A stretch of DNA of 64,000 nucleotides from Gemmatimonas aurantiaca T-27 (GTDB taxonomy: Bacteria > Gemmatimonadota > Gemmatimonadetes > Gemmatimonadales > Gemmatimonadaceae), in assembly GCF_000010305.1 (NCBI RefSeq), contig NC_012489.1:4037646-4101645 (forward strand), read 5' to 3'. Below the pieces are notes generated by a model. The model ran no database searches. It was given only the letters and a program-made list of their open reading frames with translations, and had not been told where the DNA came from. Positions 26,126 through 34,415 of this stretch are shown piece after piece. Position numbers and translations under genes: made by a program. Numbering within the stretch: the stretch's first letter is position 1; every line of letters starts with the position of its first letter.

Positions 26126-29100
26126 TCAATCGCTCGCGTGCGCGGTCCACAGACCGATGCGCACAATCACGTACTCCGCCGGCTTCACCGGCGCGATGCC
26201 CACCAGACAGATGAGCTGCCCGTTGTCGATCTCGGCCTGTGTCATCGTCGTGCGATCGCAGCGCACGAAGAAGGCCTCTTCCACCTTGGTGCCTTCCAGG
26301 GCACCATTGCGCCACACCGTGCGCAGGAAGTTGGAGATCGTGCGTACCACGCGGGCCCACAGTGGCTCGGCGTTGGGCTCGAATACCACCCATTGCAGGC
26401 CGCGCTCGATCGACTGTTCGATGAAGATCACGAGGCGTCGCACATTCACGTACTTCCAGTCGCTGTCACTGGTGATCACACGCCCACCCCAGGCGCGGAT
26501 GCCGCGGCTGTTGCTCCGGAAGTCCCGGATCACGTTGATGTTGACGGGATACGGATTCAGGATGTCATGCTCTCCCTTGCTCAGGCTGCGCTGCAACCCG
26601 ACAATGCCACGCACCACCTCGTTCGCTGGCGCCTTGTGCACACCACGTTCGATGTCGGTACGGGCGTAGACGCCCACCATGTGACCCGCCGGTGGGATCA
26701 TGTACGGCAACGCCGGGCCGGGCACGGTGGGATACGGCTGCGGAATGAGCAGCCAGGGGTAGTACAGCGCCGCATACTTGGTATCGAACTGTTGCCGCTG
26801 CGCCCGCACGTCGGCAATCGCGTCGTGCGGCGCGCGCTGTGAATCGAGCACCGCAAAGCGGAAGCGCATTTCTTCACAATGCGAGATGACGGCGCCCTGC
26901 AGCTCCGCCGCCGTGCGACCGGGCACGGCCACGATACTGATCTCCTCGATGTTCTTGAGAGCCTGCAATCCGGTACGATCTCCCGGATCGACAGCATCGG
27001 TGCCGATATAGACCGCATCGCTGAGCAGCGCGAGAGAGTCGTTGCCACCCATCAGCGCATGGCGCGCCGCACGCGGCAGACCATTCGGCAACCGGTCGAT
27101 CAGTGTTTCGGGGCCAAGCCGGATTGCCTCGCGCGGCGCTCCGCTCGCTGCGAGATCCGTCGCCCGTACGTACCACGAGCCTCCATCCGGGCGGCCATCA
27201 CTCAGCCTCGGATCGCCGTTCACGTCGCCGATGATCGACACGAAGTAGCGCGAGTGCCGCGGATCCATCGACAGATTCGCAAAGACCTCGCGATCCACGG
27301 CCGCATCATCGCGCGATGGTACCATGGGATCCGGACGACGCATCAGCAGCACCGACAGGCGGAATTCGCGCGACCGCACTCGCAGTTGCAGGCCCATCCC
27401 GAGCGCGTTGGTGTAGGCGGTGTTCTGCGCCCCACTCAATGCGGTGGCCAGCGTAATGCGGTTGTTCGAGCGATTGATCGACGCGACCTTGAGCAATCCG
27501 CCAATGATCGTGTCGTCGCCGGCGGGCGCCATCAGCTCGAGTACCGTACCGGGCTCCACCCCTGTTGGGGACGAGAGTCGGATATCGGTTGGACTGTTCA
27601 CCATCGCCAGTGTGGCTCCCGACACCAAGCCGTTCGGCTCGTCCTCCACGGCGACACGCAGCCGATCGCCCCACCGCCCGGCGTCGATCGCGAAGATACC
27701 GATCATCCCGGTGCGCTGTGCAACGTCGGCACCCTGTTCGTGACTGCGGTCGAGTGGCGTGGTGAGTTCCACTTCCATCGGTGAAACGGGCGCCGCCGGT
27801 GCCGACAGTTCGTGCAACCAGCGGATCCCCGATGGTGTGGTGACAGCCACGACATCGTTCGCCACAAAGGCGTAGTTCTCCGAGATCATCAAAGCCTCGT
27901 CGCCGAGGCCCGCATCGAGCAGGAGCGATGCCGGCTGGCGAATCGCCGACGCAGCGCCCACACGCACCCGCTGCACCGCGACGCCTGATGCATGCGTCAA
28001 TGCCAACGGCCCAGACAACACCAACGCGCCGGCATTGGGGGGTGCCAATGGGTCGCCGGTCAGTGCCATGATCGTGGCATATTCGACGTTGGGAGTCGTG
28101 CCGATGCGCAGCACATCTCCCGTCGCCAGGCCCAGACGGGATGCCAGTGCGATGCTGACGTCTCCGGTGGCCGTGGCCGCCGTGAGCGTGGTCGGCAGCA
28201 CATCCACAAAGGCGCCGGCGGCCGGCGTGCCGACCAACGCCGCCGTAAAGGTCACCGTCAGTGCCGTCGTGTCGACGGCGCGAATCGTGCGTACTTCGGG
28301 CGTCCCGGTCGGATCCACCGACAACTGCTGTCCCGGCGCGAGGCCGGCGACGTCATCGATGGTGATGGTATCTCCCGCGGCCGCCGCCGTGAGCGTACGA
28401 CGGTCATCAGTGACGGCCACCTCGATGATCGACGAACCGCGCGGGTAGCGATCGTAGGCGCCGCGTGCGAGTGACAACTGATGCAGATCACCGATGCGCC
28501 GCACTTCCACATCAGGCGTGCCTGCCTCGAACACCACCAGATGGGTGACGAGCGTGAAGTCGGCGCCGATCGCATCCCCGAAGATGATCGTGTCGCGGGC
28601 ATTGGCCGCCGCCAGTAGTGTGGTGGCCGTACCACCCGAAACATCGAGTGGTGTGACGGCCGCCGCAGCCGCATAGGCCAGCACCAGCGGAGCATCGAGT
28701 GTCACGGTACGCGAGGCACCCGTGCCCGTCACACGTTCGATGCGCCGATGTTCGGCATCGACGGCGGCGCCAAATTCGAGAATCAACCCCGCCACGAGCA
28801 ACGCCGCCTCCCCGGCCGCACCTTCAGTCAACGTGACGGTCGTCGATCCCGCCGGAATGGCCGTGGCGATGGTGCAGGGCGCGGTGAATGCCGCCAGCGG
28901 CGTACGGGCGACATCTGCGATTGCCGAACCGGCATCATGCGCATGTGCGAGGGGATAGGACAGCACGACATGACTGCTGGCGGTCGGGTTCGCGGCCAGC
29001 GTGCGGTATTCGCTCTGGCTGCCATTGCCGATGCGAATGCTGTCACCGGACAACAACGCACCGGGCGCCAGGATCGACACCAGCGGCTGATTCACGAGTG

Positions 29101-29488
29101 TTCCAGAGCCCGCCCGCACGGCGCGCAGCAGTCGTGAAGTCACGGAGGTCGCATCGCCCCGATCGAACAGGCCAAGCTGCGACGCCTGGGCATCATCGCG
29201 CAGTACCCGCGTGACGTATACGCGTTTGCCACCGTTGGTGAAGAACCCCTGCACTGCATGCGGCAGATAGCAGTGATATCCGTTGGCGTTCCGGAACTCG
29301 ACATCGCTGAGCGGTTCCCCGAACCATCGGGTGTACTCACCCTGACTGGTGATGAGAATCGGCACATTCAGTGGCCCGCGCTCGGTCACACCGACCATGC
29401 CAGCCGTGCTGGTACTCACCCCTTCGATCGGCTTCGATCCCGTGTCGACTTCTTCGACGTAGACGGCGGGTGACAGGTACTCGGGCAT
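26126..29488 (-). CDS. Giant contractile sheath protein with large repeat insertion
   Basis: An 1120-residue sheath protein, more than twice the usual length. Residues 1-110 are a standard sheath N-terminus (SPAVYVEEVDTG, GMVGVTERGPLNVPILI, FFTNGGKRVYVTRVL) and residues 740-1120 a standard C-terminus (HKAPANEVVRG, DSDWKYVNVRRLVIFIEQS, LQWVVFEPN, EEAFFVRCDR). Between them is an insertion of about 590 residues built from imperfect beta-rich repeats (annotated separately). The contractile core is intact, so the insertion should sit on the outer surface of the sheath. It begins 99 bases after the preceding gene; no separate promoter was identified in that gap. Confidence 0.95.
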   Translation of the reverse strand: MPEYLSPAVYVEEVDTGSKPIEGVSTSTAGMVGVTERGPLNVPILITSQGEYTRWFGEPLSDVEFRNANGYHCYLPHAVQGFFTNGGKRVYVTRVLRDDAQASQLGLFDRGDATSVTSRLLRAVRAGSGTLVNQPLVSILAPGALLSGDSIRIGNGSQSEYRTLAANPTASSHVVLSYPLAHAHDAGSAIADVARTPLAAFTAPCTIATAIPAGSTTVTLTEGAAGEAALLVAGLILEFGAAVDAEHRRIERVTGTGASRTVTLDAPLVLAYAAAAAVTPLDVSGGTATTLLAAANARDTIIFGDAIGADFTLVTHLVVFEAGTPDVEVRRIGDLHQLSLARGAYDRYPRGSSIIEVAVTDDRRTLTAAAAGDTITIDDVAGLAPGQQLSVDPTGTPEVRTIRAVDTTALTVTFTAALVGTPAAGAFVDVLPTTLTAATATGDVSIALASRLGLATGDVLRIGTTPNVEYATIMALTGDPLAPPNAGALVLSGPLALTHASGVAVQRVRVGAASAIRQPASLLLDAGLGDEALMISENYAFVANDVVAVTTPSGIRWLHELSAPAAPVSPMEVELTTPLDRSHEQGADVAQRTGMIGIFAIDAGRWGDRLRVAVEDEPNGLVSGATLAMVNSPTDIRLSSPTGVEPGTVLELMAPAGDDTIIGGLLKVASINRSNNRITLATALSGAQNTAYTNALGMGLQLRVRSREFRLSVLLMRRPDPMVPSRDDAAVDREVFANLSMDPRHSRYFVSIIGDVNGDPRLSDGRPDGGSWYVRATDLAASGAPREAIRLGPETLIDRLPNGLPRAARHALMGGNDSLALLSDAVYIGTDAVDPGDRTGLQALKNIEEISIVAVPGRTAAELQGAVISHCEEMRFRFAVLDSQRAPHDAIADVRAQRQQFDTKYAALYYPWLLIPQPYPTVPGPALPYMIPPAGHMVGVYARTDIERGVHKAPANEVVRGIVGLQRSLSKGEHDILNPYPVNINVIRDFRSNSRGIRAWGGRVITSDSDWKYVNVRRLVIFIEQSIERGLQWVVFEPNAEPLWARVVRTISNFLRTVWRNGALEGTKVEEAFFVRCDRTTMTQAEIDNGQLICLVGIAPVKPAEYVIVRIGLWTAHASD
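27374..29146 (-). repeat. Repeat-built insertion in the giant sheath (residues about 115-705)
   Basis: Six or more imperfect modules of roughly 60-70 residues. The recurring pattern is GD-x-hydrophobic-x-IG, a few residues, EYRTL or VRRI, then a strand VTLDAPL or VVLSYPL, ending in H-x-x-G. Clear copies lie near residues 145-190, 222-282, 370-430, 450-508 and 575-590. The unit resembles carbohydrate-binding or Ig-like surface modules in general shape, but no named family was recognised. Confidence 0.7.
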
Positions 29489-29587
29489 CTCACTCCTCCT
29501 GAAGATCGTGCGGCCGAACGGGATAGTGAACGGTGACGGGTGCGGCGGTCGCCGCGCAGGCGGTCTGTACGACGGGAACTGTGCTGG

Positions 29588-30787
29588 CTAGCTGAATACG
29601 AAATCCGCTCGCTGTTCCCGGCGCGGATAGGCCGGTGCGAGCCGTCGTGTGATCGTGGGGTGGGCGCCATGCGTCGCCTGCAGCTCGACGAGCGCAACTC
29701 GCGACAGCGGCGGCAGCGACCAGAAGCCGTCTGCATCGCTCGTCGCCGTGTACGTCGTCAGGGCGTGATATTGCGGAACGGACGCACCATCGAAGATCTC
29801 CACCAGGCCTGTTGCCAGTGCCGCCACGTTCGAGACCAGCAGTGTTGTATCACCAGCAATGGCATCGAAGGCCAGCGACGTGTTGGCACCAACCACAGCC
29901 ACATCCGCACGGTGTGCGCTTGCACCGGCCTGGTGCAGGAAAGCCAGCGGATACTCGAGCGTGACCAGAGCCGGCTCGGCCGGTGATGACGAGCCGGTGA
30001 TCGAGGCGATCACAATGGCTTCACGACGCCATGGATCACCGTTGTCGAGCAGCAGGCGCTGTCCTGCCACAACGGCCACCTGATCAGACAACAGAAGCTC
30101 CCGCGTACCAGCCGCTGCGGGGCGCAGCAGGTGCTTGGCATTCGCCACATCAGGCGTCAACGTGACCATACGCAAGGTGGTCGTAGCGGCGTCCTGCCTG
30201 TCCCAGAGCGGCGGAAATGCGGCCACCAGTTCGGGAGCCAGCGGCGGCGGCGACAAGGCCTGCGTGGGCGCCAGCCGCCAGATCCCCGAGATCGTCACGA
30301 CAGCACCGGCGAGGGGCACCGTGGCCGACGCCGTGCGCACCACGGTGCGTCCGGCAAAGAGCACCGGTGTGCGATGCAACAGCAGATCCGGCAATCGGGC
30401 CTGGGTGAACTGCGCCGGAAATTGTGGCTGTGGGCCCAGATTCTGTGTGGCGCTCAACGGCAGATAACCGGCTGCCGAAACACGAACCCCAACCTCGTAG
30501 GCCACGAGCTGCAGCAACGGCAGGGCACGTGACGGCAAGCCCACCAGACCCACCACCCCGCCACTCGCCGTCCGCGGATTCACGGCGGCACGCGCCTGCG
30601 GCGATTCGAACGCGGCGCCGGCCGGCATTGCCGTGATGACTCCCGCCACCGGCTCCAGCGTGAGCTCATCGACCGCTCGGCTTTGCACCAGCGCCGATGT
30701 CCGGAGACCGGCGGGGATGGGATCGTCGGGGGCCAGCAGTTGCACCTGACCGTCGATGACAACGGCATAGCGAGTCTCGGCGCTCAT
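29588..30787 (-). CDS. Carboxypeptidase-regulatory-like protein sharing modules with the giant sheath
   Basis: A 399-residue protein whose ATG overlaps the DUF4255 stop (ATGA). Residues about 226-295 repeat the giant-sheath module (ELLLSDQVAVVAGQRLLLDNG, then VTLEYPLAFLHQAG). A second partial copy spans 300-335. The C-terminal 65 residues look like a carboxypeptidase regulatory-like (Ig) domain, with TATSDADGFWSLPPL. There is no signal peptide. It may bind or pre-organise the sheath insertion, or decorate the particle. Confidence 0.72.
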   Translation of the reverse strand: MSAETRYAVVIDGQVQLLAPDDPIPAGLRTSALVQSRAVDELTLEPVAGVITAMPAGAAFESPQARAAVNPRTASGGVVGLVGLPSRALPLLQLVAYEVGVRVSAAGYLPLSATQNLGPQPQFPAQFTQARLPDLLLHRTPVLFAGRTVVRTASATVPLAGAVVTISGIWRLAPTQALSPPPLAPELVAAFPPLWDRQDAATTTLRMVTLTPDVANAKHLLRPAAAGTRELLLSDQVAVVAGQRLLLDNGDPWRREAIVIASITGSSSPAEPALVTLEYPLAFLHQAGASAHRADVAVVGANTSLAFDAIAGDTTLLVSNVAALATGLVEIFDGASVPQYHALTTYTATSDADGFWSLPPLSRVALVELQATHGAHPTITRRLAPAYPRREQRADFVFS

Positions 30788-31416
30788 GGCGCGCCGTCCG
30801 CGACCTTGAGTGCATACTGCGATTCCACACTGCTGACCGGCGTCACCCGTTCGGGTTCACTGCGTGACGTGATCAAAGCCAGCGTGACTTCAAATGAAAC
30901 AGAGAGTTGGTATTGCGCCTGCAGCGCCGCCCACACGCGCGTGATCTCTTCGAGGGACATGGACTCGAGCCGCACCACCACCTGCCCATCGCTGCCGGTC
31001 AATGTGTCGGTCAGGGTCGCACCACGGATGATCGGTGACTGATGTACCATCTGCAGGACTTTGCCCAACAGCTCCTGTTCACGCGCGGCACTGGACTCGG
31101 GATTGGCCTGGTCGATCGGTACAAACGGCGTGACCAGATAGTGCAGGCGCATGGGCAGGGGAGCGCGCACCAGTTGGTTCGGGGTCGGACGGCTGGGCGG
31201 TACGTTCAGCCGCTGATCGTCGCGCTCGACGCGATAGAGCCACAGCGAGACACCCTGCAGATTGTTTTCGCGCATCTCGCGTGGCGTGTTCAACGAGATC
31301 GTCATGGTACCGCCGAGCATGGGATCGAACAGGACCCGGAGATCCGGGTCGTCGGCCATGCCATGCAGGAGGTACGTCTGCAATGTGCGGCTGGTGGCGC
31401 GCAAGGCAGTGTGCAT
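30784..31416 (-). CDS. DUF4255 tail-terminator / cap protein (Afp16/PVC16 N-terminal family)
   Basis: A 210-residue protein of the DUF4255 (Pvc16_N) family: MSLNTPREMRENN-like segment (TISLNTPREMRENNLQGVSL), LWLYRV, NQLVRAPLPMRLHYLVTPF, QELLGKVLQMVHQSPII. It caps tube and sheath assembly. ATG 31416 is one base after the stop of the preceding gene, which favours it over an in-frame start 66 bases upstream. Confidence 0.92.
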   Translation of the reverse strand: MHTALRATSRTLQTYLLHGMADDPDLRVLFDPMLGGTMTISLNTPREMRENNLQGVSLWLYRVERDDQRLNVPPSRPTPNQLVRAPLPMRLHYLVTPFVPIDQANPESSAAREQELLGKVLQMVHQSPIIRGATLTDTLTGSDGQVVVRLESMSLEEITRVWAALQAQYQLSVSFEVTLALITSRSEPERVTPVSSVESQYALKVADGAP

Positions 31417-31417
31417 C

Positions 31418-31891
31418 TCAACGAGACCCTTGCACCATCGGTTCGTCCAGCATCGCCCATGCCGCCCGATGCGTACCATCATTGGCGATGATCCGCATCA
31501 ACTCCGCCGGACTGATGGGCCCAAGTCGACTGCGGGTAGGACGCAATTCCGTCAGGTACCCCATGCCATCCTGCTGCTCGATGAGCAACAGCCTGGCCGT
31601 CGGCGTCCGTTCCAACAACACACGTGACACGTCGACGCTGTCGCTGACCGTGATGATGATGTCGGCGTCCCGCATCGCCGGTGCACGCAGAAACGCCTCC
31701 ACCGTAGCGGCTGACGGCGCGAGCATCTCCACCGACGCGTCTGTTGCGCACGCACGGCGCACCAGATCCTCCATCAGGGCTGGCAACGCAACCATGGCGA
31801 TCCGCTTCCGCCTCACAGGGAAAGACAGTCCGAGGACATGGCTCACAGTGTGGGCCGCGAACACCGGTGCCCAGAGAGCGGACGATCCCAT
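31418..31891 (-). CDS. Degenerate receiver-like protein, first gene of the eCIS operon
   Basis: A 157-residue protein from ATG 31891, supported by GGAGG six bases upstream. Its layout resembles a response-regulator receiver: alternating beta strands and helices (RIAMVALPALMEDLVRRAC, ADIIITVSDSVDVSRVLL, ARLLLIEQQ) ending in LGPISPAELMRII like the last receiver helix. The aspartates needed for phosphorylation are not recognisable, so it would be a pseudo-receiver. Its stop is one base from the DUF4255 start, so it is coupled to the structural genes. A regulatory or assembly role is inferred from position only. Confidence 0.65.
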   Translation of the reverse strand: MGSSALWAPVFAAHTVSHVLGLSFPVRRKRIAMVALPALMEDLVRRACATDASVEMLAPSAATVEAFLRAPAMRDADIIITVSDSVDVSRVLLERTPTARLLLIEQQDGMGYLTELRPTRSRLGPISPAELMRIIANDGTHRAAWAMLDEPMVQGSR

Positions 31892-31897
31892 TTCGAT

Positions 31898-31902
31898 CCT
31901 CC
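31898..31902 (-). promoter_or_regulatory. Ribosome-binding site of the first eCIS operon gene
   Basis: GGAGG on the minus strand, six bases before ATG 31891. It decides the start of the 157-residue gene against longer upstream reading. Confidence 0.75.
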
Positions 31903-31931
31903 AGCGATCCGGTGGCCTGACCCGGATCGCA

Positions 31932-31943
31932 GGATCCGGATCC
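31932..31943. promoter_or_regulatory. 12-bp perfect palindrome in the eCIS leader (candidate operator)
   Basis: GGATCCGGATCC is self-complementary and lies in the 76-base stretch between the upstream terminator and the first operon gene. A regulator binding here would control the whole operon. Two restriction-like GGATCC units also make chance or methylation explanations possible. No clear -35/-10 pair was found. Confidence 0.3.
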
Positions 31944-31967
31944 AGGACTACACCCTGATGCGGGGAC

Positions 31968-32004
31968 AAAAAAAAACAGCGACGGAACCGTGGTTCCACC
32001 GCTG
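31968..32004 (-). terminator. Rho-independent terminator after the LuxR-type regulator
   Basis: On the minus strand, arms of 12 bases (31977-31988 and 31993-32004, paired with two G-U wobbles) around a four-base loop are followed by nine T residues. It ends the regulator transcript 45 bases after its stop, and so separates it from the eCIS operon. Confidence 0.92.
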
Positions 32005-32048
32005 TCAGCCACCGAACGATCGTCCCCTGTCCGCTTACCTCACCGGCC

Positions 32049-32768
32049 TCACGCCCGGGTATGGTGCGGGAGCTGACCCATGCTGCGCACCCGGGCCGCG
32101 GCCTCGATGCGGGTACGAACCCCGAGCTTCTCCAGTATGCGATGCACGTGATTCTTGACAGTGGTCGTCTGAATGTGCAATTCGCCGGCAATCACCTTGT
32201 TGGAGCACCCCGTCACCAACAACCCCAGGATGTCCTGTTCGCGGGATGTCAGCGGTGCCACCACGTTGGACATGGCGTTGGTCGCCGACGTCAGCGAGGC
32301 CAGCACCGAGAGGCGCCTGAGGAGCATGGCCGCACTGCGGGGAGAGCAGTTCAACTCGCCGCACCGCGCCGCCAGCACGGCATTGGCGATCTCTTCGACG
32401 GTGACATCTTCGGTGACAAAACCATCCACGCCGGCCTCGGCACACCGATCGATGTCCCGCTCATGCTCACCCACGGCAAAAGCAACCACGCGTACAACGG
32501 ACGGCGGCGCCTTGAGCGCACGCAGGAGTTCGAACGCATGCGGGGTATGGATATCCACAAGCACCACGTCGGGAGCGGCAATCGGGGTGATCGCGATCGC
32601 GTCTTCAGCCGTTCCGCATTGGCCCACCACATCGATGCGCGCATCGTGGGCCAACTCTGATGCCAGCCCCTCCCGATACAGCCGCACGCCGACCACAAGC
32701 AGGACCTTCGTCCGATTGCCCGTATTCGATGTCGGCGCGTTTTTGGATTCCCCAGGCTTCGAAAACAC
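32049..32768 (-). CDS. NarL/LuxR-type regulator with atypical receiver
   Basis: A 239-residue protein: receiver domain at about residues 20-140 and LuxR helix-turn-helix at about 170-230 (LTSREQDILGLLVTGCSNKVIAGEL, TTTVKNHVHRILEKL). The receiver keeps a phospho-acceptor-like aspartate (VVLVDIHTP). The N-terminal acidic pair is replaced (LLVVGVRLYREGL instead of the usual VDDH form), and the conserved lysine near the end reads FVTED. Phosphorylation may therefore not control it. The start is GTG 32768 with only a weak GAAGA upstream. It is the nearest regulator to the eCIS operon and a candidate controller. No cognate kinase is adjacent. Confidence 0.88.
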   Translation of the reverse strand: MFSKPGESKNAPTSNTGNRTKVLLVVGVRLYREGLASELAHDARIDVVGQCGTAEDAIAITPIAAPDVVLVDIHTPHAFELLRALKAPPSVVRVVAFAVGEHERDIDRCAEAGVDGFVTEDVTVEEIANAVLAARCGELNCSPRSAAMLLRRLSVLASLTSATNAMSNVVAPLTSREQDILGLLVTGCSNKVIAGELHIQTTTVKNHVHRILEKLGVRTRIEAAARVRSMGQLPHHTRA

Positions 32769-33020
32769 TCTTCAACCGTCGCCGTAAAATGAATGTTCTG
32801 CGTTGCCAAATATTCGCGCGTCTGTCGTAGTGCGCTACCGAACACGGCTGCGGATCTTGTTCATTTGTCACAAACATGGCGGTGTATTTTCACCGGATGC
32901 CGGCCAACGCCGATATGCATGGGCGCGCTTGCTTTCTTTCACTGCCGCTGAGTGCTTTCACGAAGCTGGCGCGTCACCATCGGCGCGGCCTGCGGTTCAC
33001 TCTCCAGGGACTATCCATCC

Positions 33021-33494
33021 ATGATCATTTCCACTCGTACGCGCACCATCGCCTCGGCGATCGTGCTCTCGCTCGCCGTTGTGGCGTGCGGTCCGAAAGA
33101 TGCTGACATCAAGGCCAGTGTCGATGCCGCCATCGCCGGTGTGCCGGGCGTGTCGGTGAACGTGGTGAAGGGCGTCGCGACCATCTCCGGTCAGTACGCT
33201 GATTCCGCCGCCAAGGCCTCCACCGAAGCACTGGTGAAGGGCGTGAAAGGCGTCAAGTCGGTGCTGGACAGCGCGACCGTCGCGCCGCCGCCGGTCGTGA
33301 TCTCGCCCGACGAGATGCTCAAGACCGGTGTCATGGCCGCTCTCGCTGAGTTCTCGACACTGTCTGCCGACGTGATGGACGGTGTGGTGACGTTGACGGG
33401 CGAGGTGAAGAGAGCCGATCTGCCGAAGGTGATGCAGGCGTTGTCCGCGCTGCAGCCCAAGAAGATCGAAAACAAAGCCACTGTGAAGAAGTAA
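33021..33494 (+). CDS. BON-domain lipoprotein
   Basis: A 157-residue lipoprotein. The start ATG 33021 gives a short signal peptide ending in a lipobox (LSLAVVAC). Two BON-like repeats follow: DADIKASVDAAIAGVPGVSV with VKGVATISGQ, and EMLKTGVMAALAEFSTLSADV with DGVVTLTGEV. BON domains bind phospholipids or bridge envelope layers. The next gene starts 31 bases downstream, also with a BON-like part, so the pair is probably an operon. It is divergent from the LuxR-type regulator. Confidence 0.85.
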   Translation: MIISTRTRTIASAIVLSLAVVACGPKDADIKASVDAAIAGVPGVSVNVVKGVATISGQYADSAAKASTEALVKGVKGVKSVLDSATVAPPPVVISPDEMLKTGVMAALAEFSTLSADVMDGVVTLTGEVKRADLPKVMQALSALQPKKIENKATVKK

Positions 33495-33525
33495 CGCTCT
33501 CCATCTCCCATTCGATCAAGCAGCC

Positions 33526-33948
33526 ATGCCAACACTTCAGGACAAATACGCGGAACTCATCGCGGCGGCCAGCGCCGGCGGGACGACCAATCTGCAGGTG
33601 CGTACGCAGGACAACGTGCTGTACATCGACGGCGTCGTACCAACGGGCGAAACGAAAGATCAGCTCTGGAACATCTACGACAAGATCGACCCGGACTTTC
33701 GCAGCGCCGACCTGGTGCTGAATCTCGACGTCTCTCCTGCCGCTCCCAGCACCAAGTTCAAAGTCACAACGGAGAGCTCCAACCTGAACATCCGGAAGGG
33801 GCCAGGCACGGATCAGCCGATCATCGGCAAGGCCGCGCACCATTCGGAAGTGACGTTGCTCAGCCGATACAACAGCGAGTGGGCGCTGATTCGTTCGGCC
33901 AACAACGAAGAAGGGTATTGCTCGCTCAAGTACCTGACCGCGATCTGA
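33526..33948 (+). CDS. BON-like plus bacterial SH3 domain protein
   Basis: A 140-residue protein without a signal peptide. Residues 1-70 resemble a single BON domain (NLQVRTQDNVLYIDGVVPTGETK). Residues 78-140 are an SH3b domain (TESSNLNIRKGPGTDQPIIGKA, EWALIRS, GYCSLKYL). SH3b domains often bind peptidoglycan, but this protein appears cytoplasmic unless exported by another route. It is co-oriented with the BON lipoprotein. Confidence 0.8.
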   Translation: MPTLQDKYAELIAAASAGGTTNLQVRTQDNVLYIDGVVPTGETKDQLWNIYDKIDPDFRSADLVLNLDVSPAAPSTKFKVTTESSNLNIRKGPGTDQPIIGKAAHHSEVTLLSRYNSEWALIRSANNEEGYCSLKYLTAI

Positions 33949-33960
33949 TACAGACCATGA

Positions 33961-33990
33961 CGGGCTACTCGCAACATCGCGGGTAGCCCG
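33961..33990. terminator. Hairpin between convergent genes (candidate terminator)
   Basis: Eight-base perfect arms CGGGCTAC and GTAGCCCG around a 14-base loop lie in the 48-base gap between two convergent genes. There is no U-run on either strand, so intrinsic termination is uncertain. Confidence 0.5.
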
Positions 33991-33996
33991 CAGTCG

Positions 33997-34398
33997 TCAA
34001 CGCTCCAGACCGCGAAGCGCGACAATCATCGGCGTCAGTCGCGCCCAGTACTCGGCGTTGGCACGCTGCACGAACCATCGCCATCCGAAAAACGCCGCAA
34101 GTCGACGTCCGAGCGAGCGACGCTCCACCCGCCGACGGCACGCTGCCTCGAGCCAGTCGGGATCGAATCCACTCCAGGCGCCCGCCACAGCATACCAGTT
34201 CAACCACAGTACCGGCGCGACCTCCCAGAGATCGATCTCGCGCAACTCCGCGACACTGTAGGGTGAGCGCGCGAGTTCGCGCGCCATCCAGCCCAACGCG
34301 TGGTCATCGTGTTCGGTGTCGAGATACATCTCCGACAACACGTGCCACACGGCGACCCGCTCTTGACCGATGGCCAGGGGAGGCGTTCGTGGATCCAT
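33997..34398 (-). CDS. Conserved hypothetical protein (DUF7079-like)
   Basis: A 133-residue cytoplasmic protein rich in Trp and Leu (VWHVLSEMYLDTE, ELARSPYSVAELREI, EVAPVLWLNW, GFDPDWLEAAC). The pattern resembles the small DUF7079 group, where LDTE, SPYS and EVAPV are recurring; this is recall, not a search. It is 17 bases downstream of the CocE-type hydrolase gene on the same strand. Function unknown. Confidence 0.72.
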   Translation of the reverse strand: MDPRTPPLAIGQERVAVWHVLSEMYLDTEHDDHALGWMARELARSPYSVAELREIDLWEVAPVLWLNWYAVAGAWSGFDPDWLEAACRRRVERRSLGRRLAAFFGWRWFVQRANAEYWARLTPMIVALRGLER

Positions 34399-34415
34399 CG
34401 TGTTGCCCGGCAGAC

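Noticed and set aside
1-31482. A prophage
   Set aside because: There is no capsid, portal, terminase, integrase or lysis gene; DUF4255, DUF5908, CIS_TMP and the double-AAA ATPase point to an eCIS instead.
1-31482. A type VI secretion system
   Set aside because: No membrane-complex genes (TssJ, TssL, TssM) are present, and the baseplate and tube genes are of Afp/PVC type.
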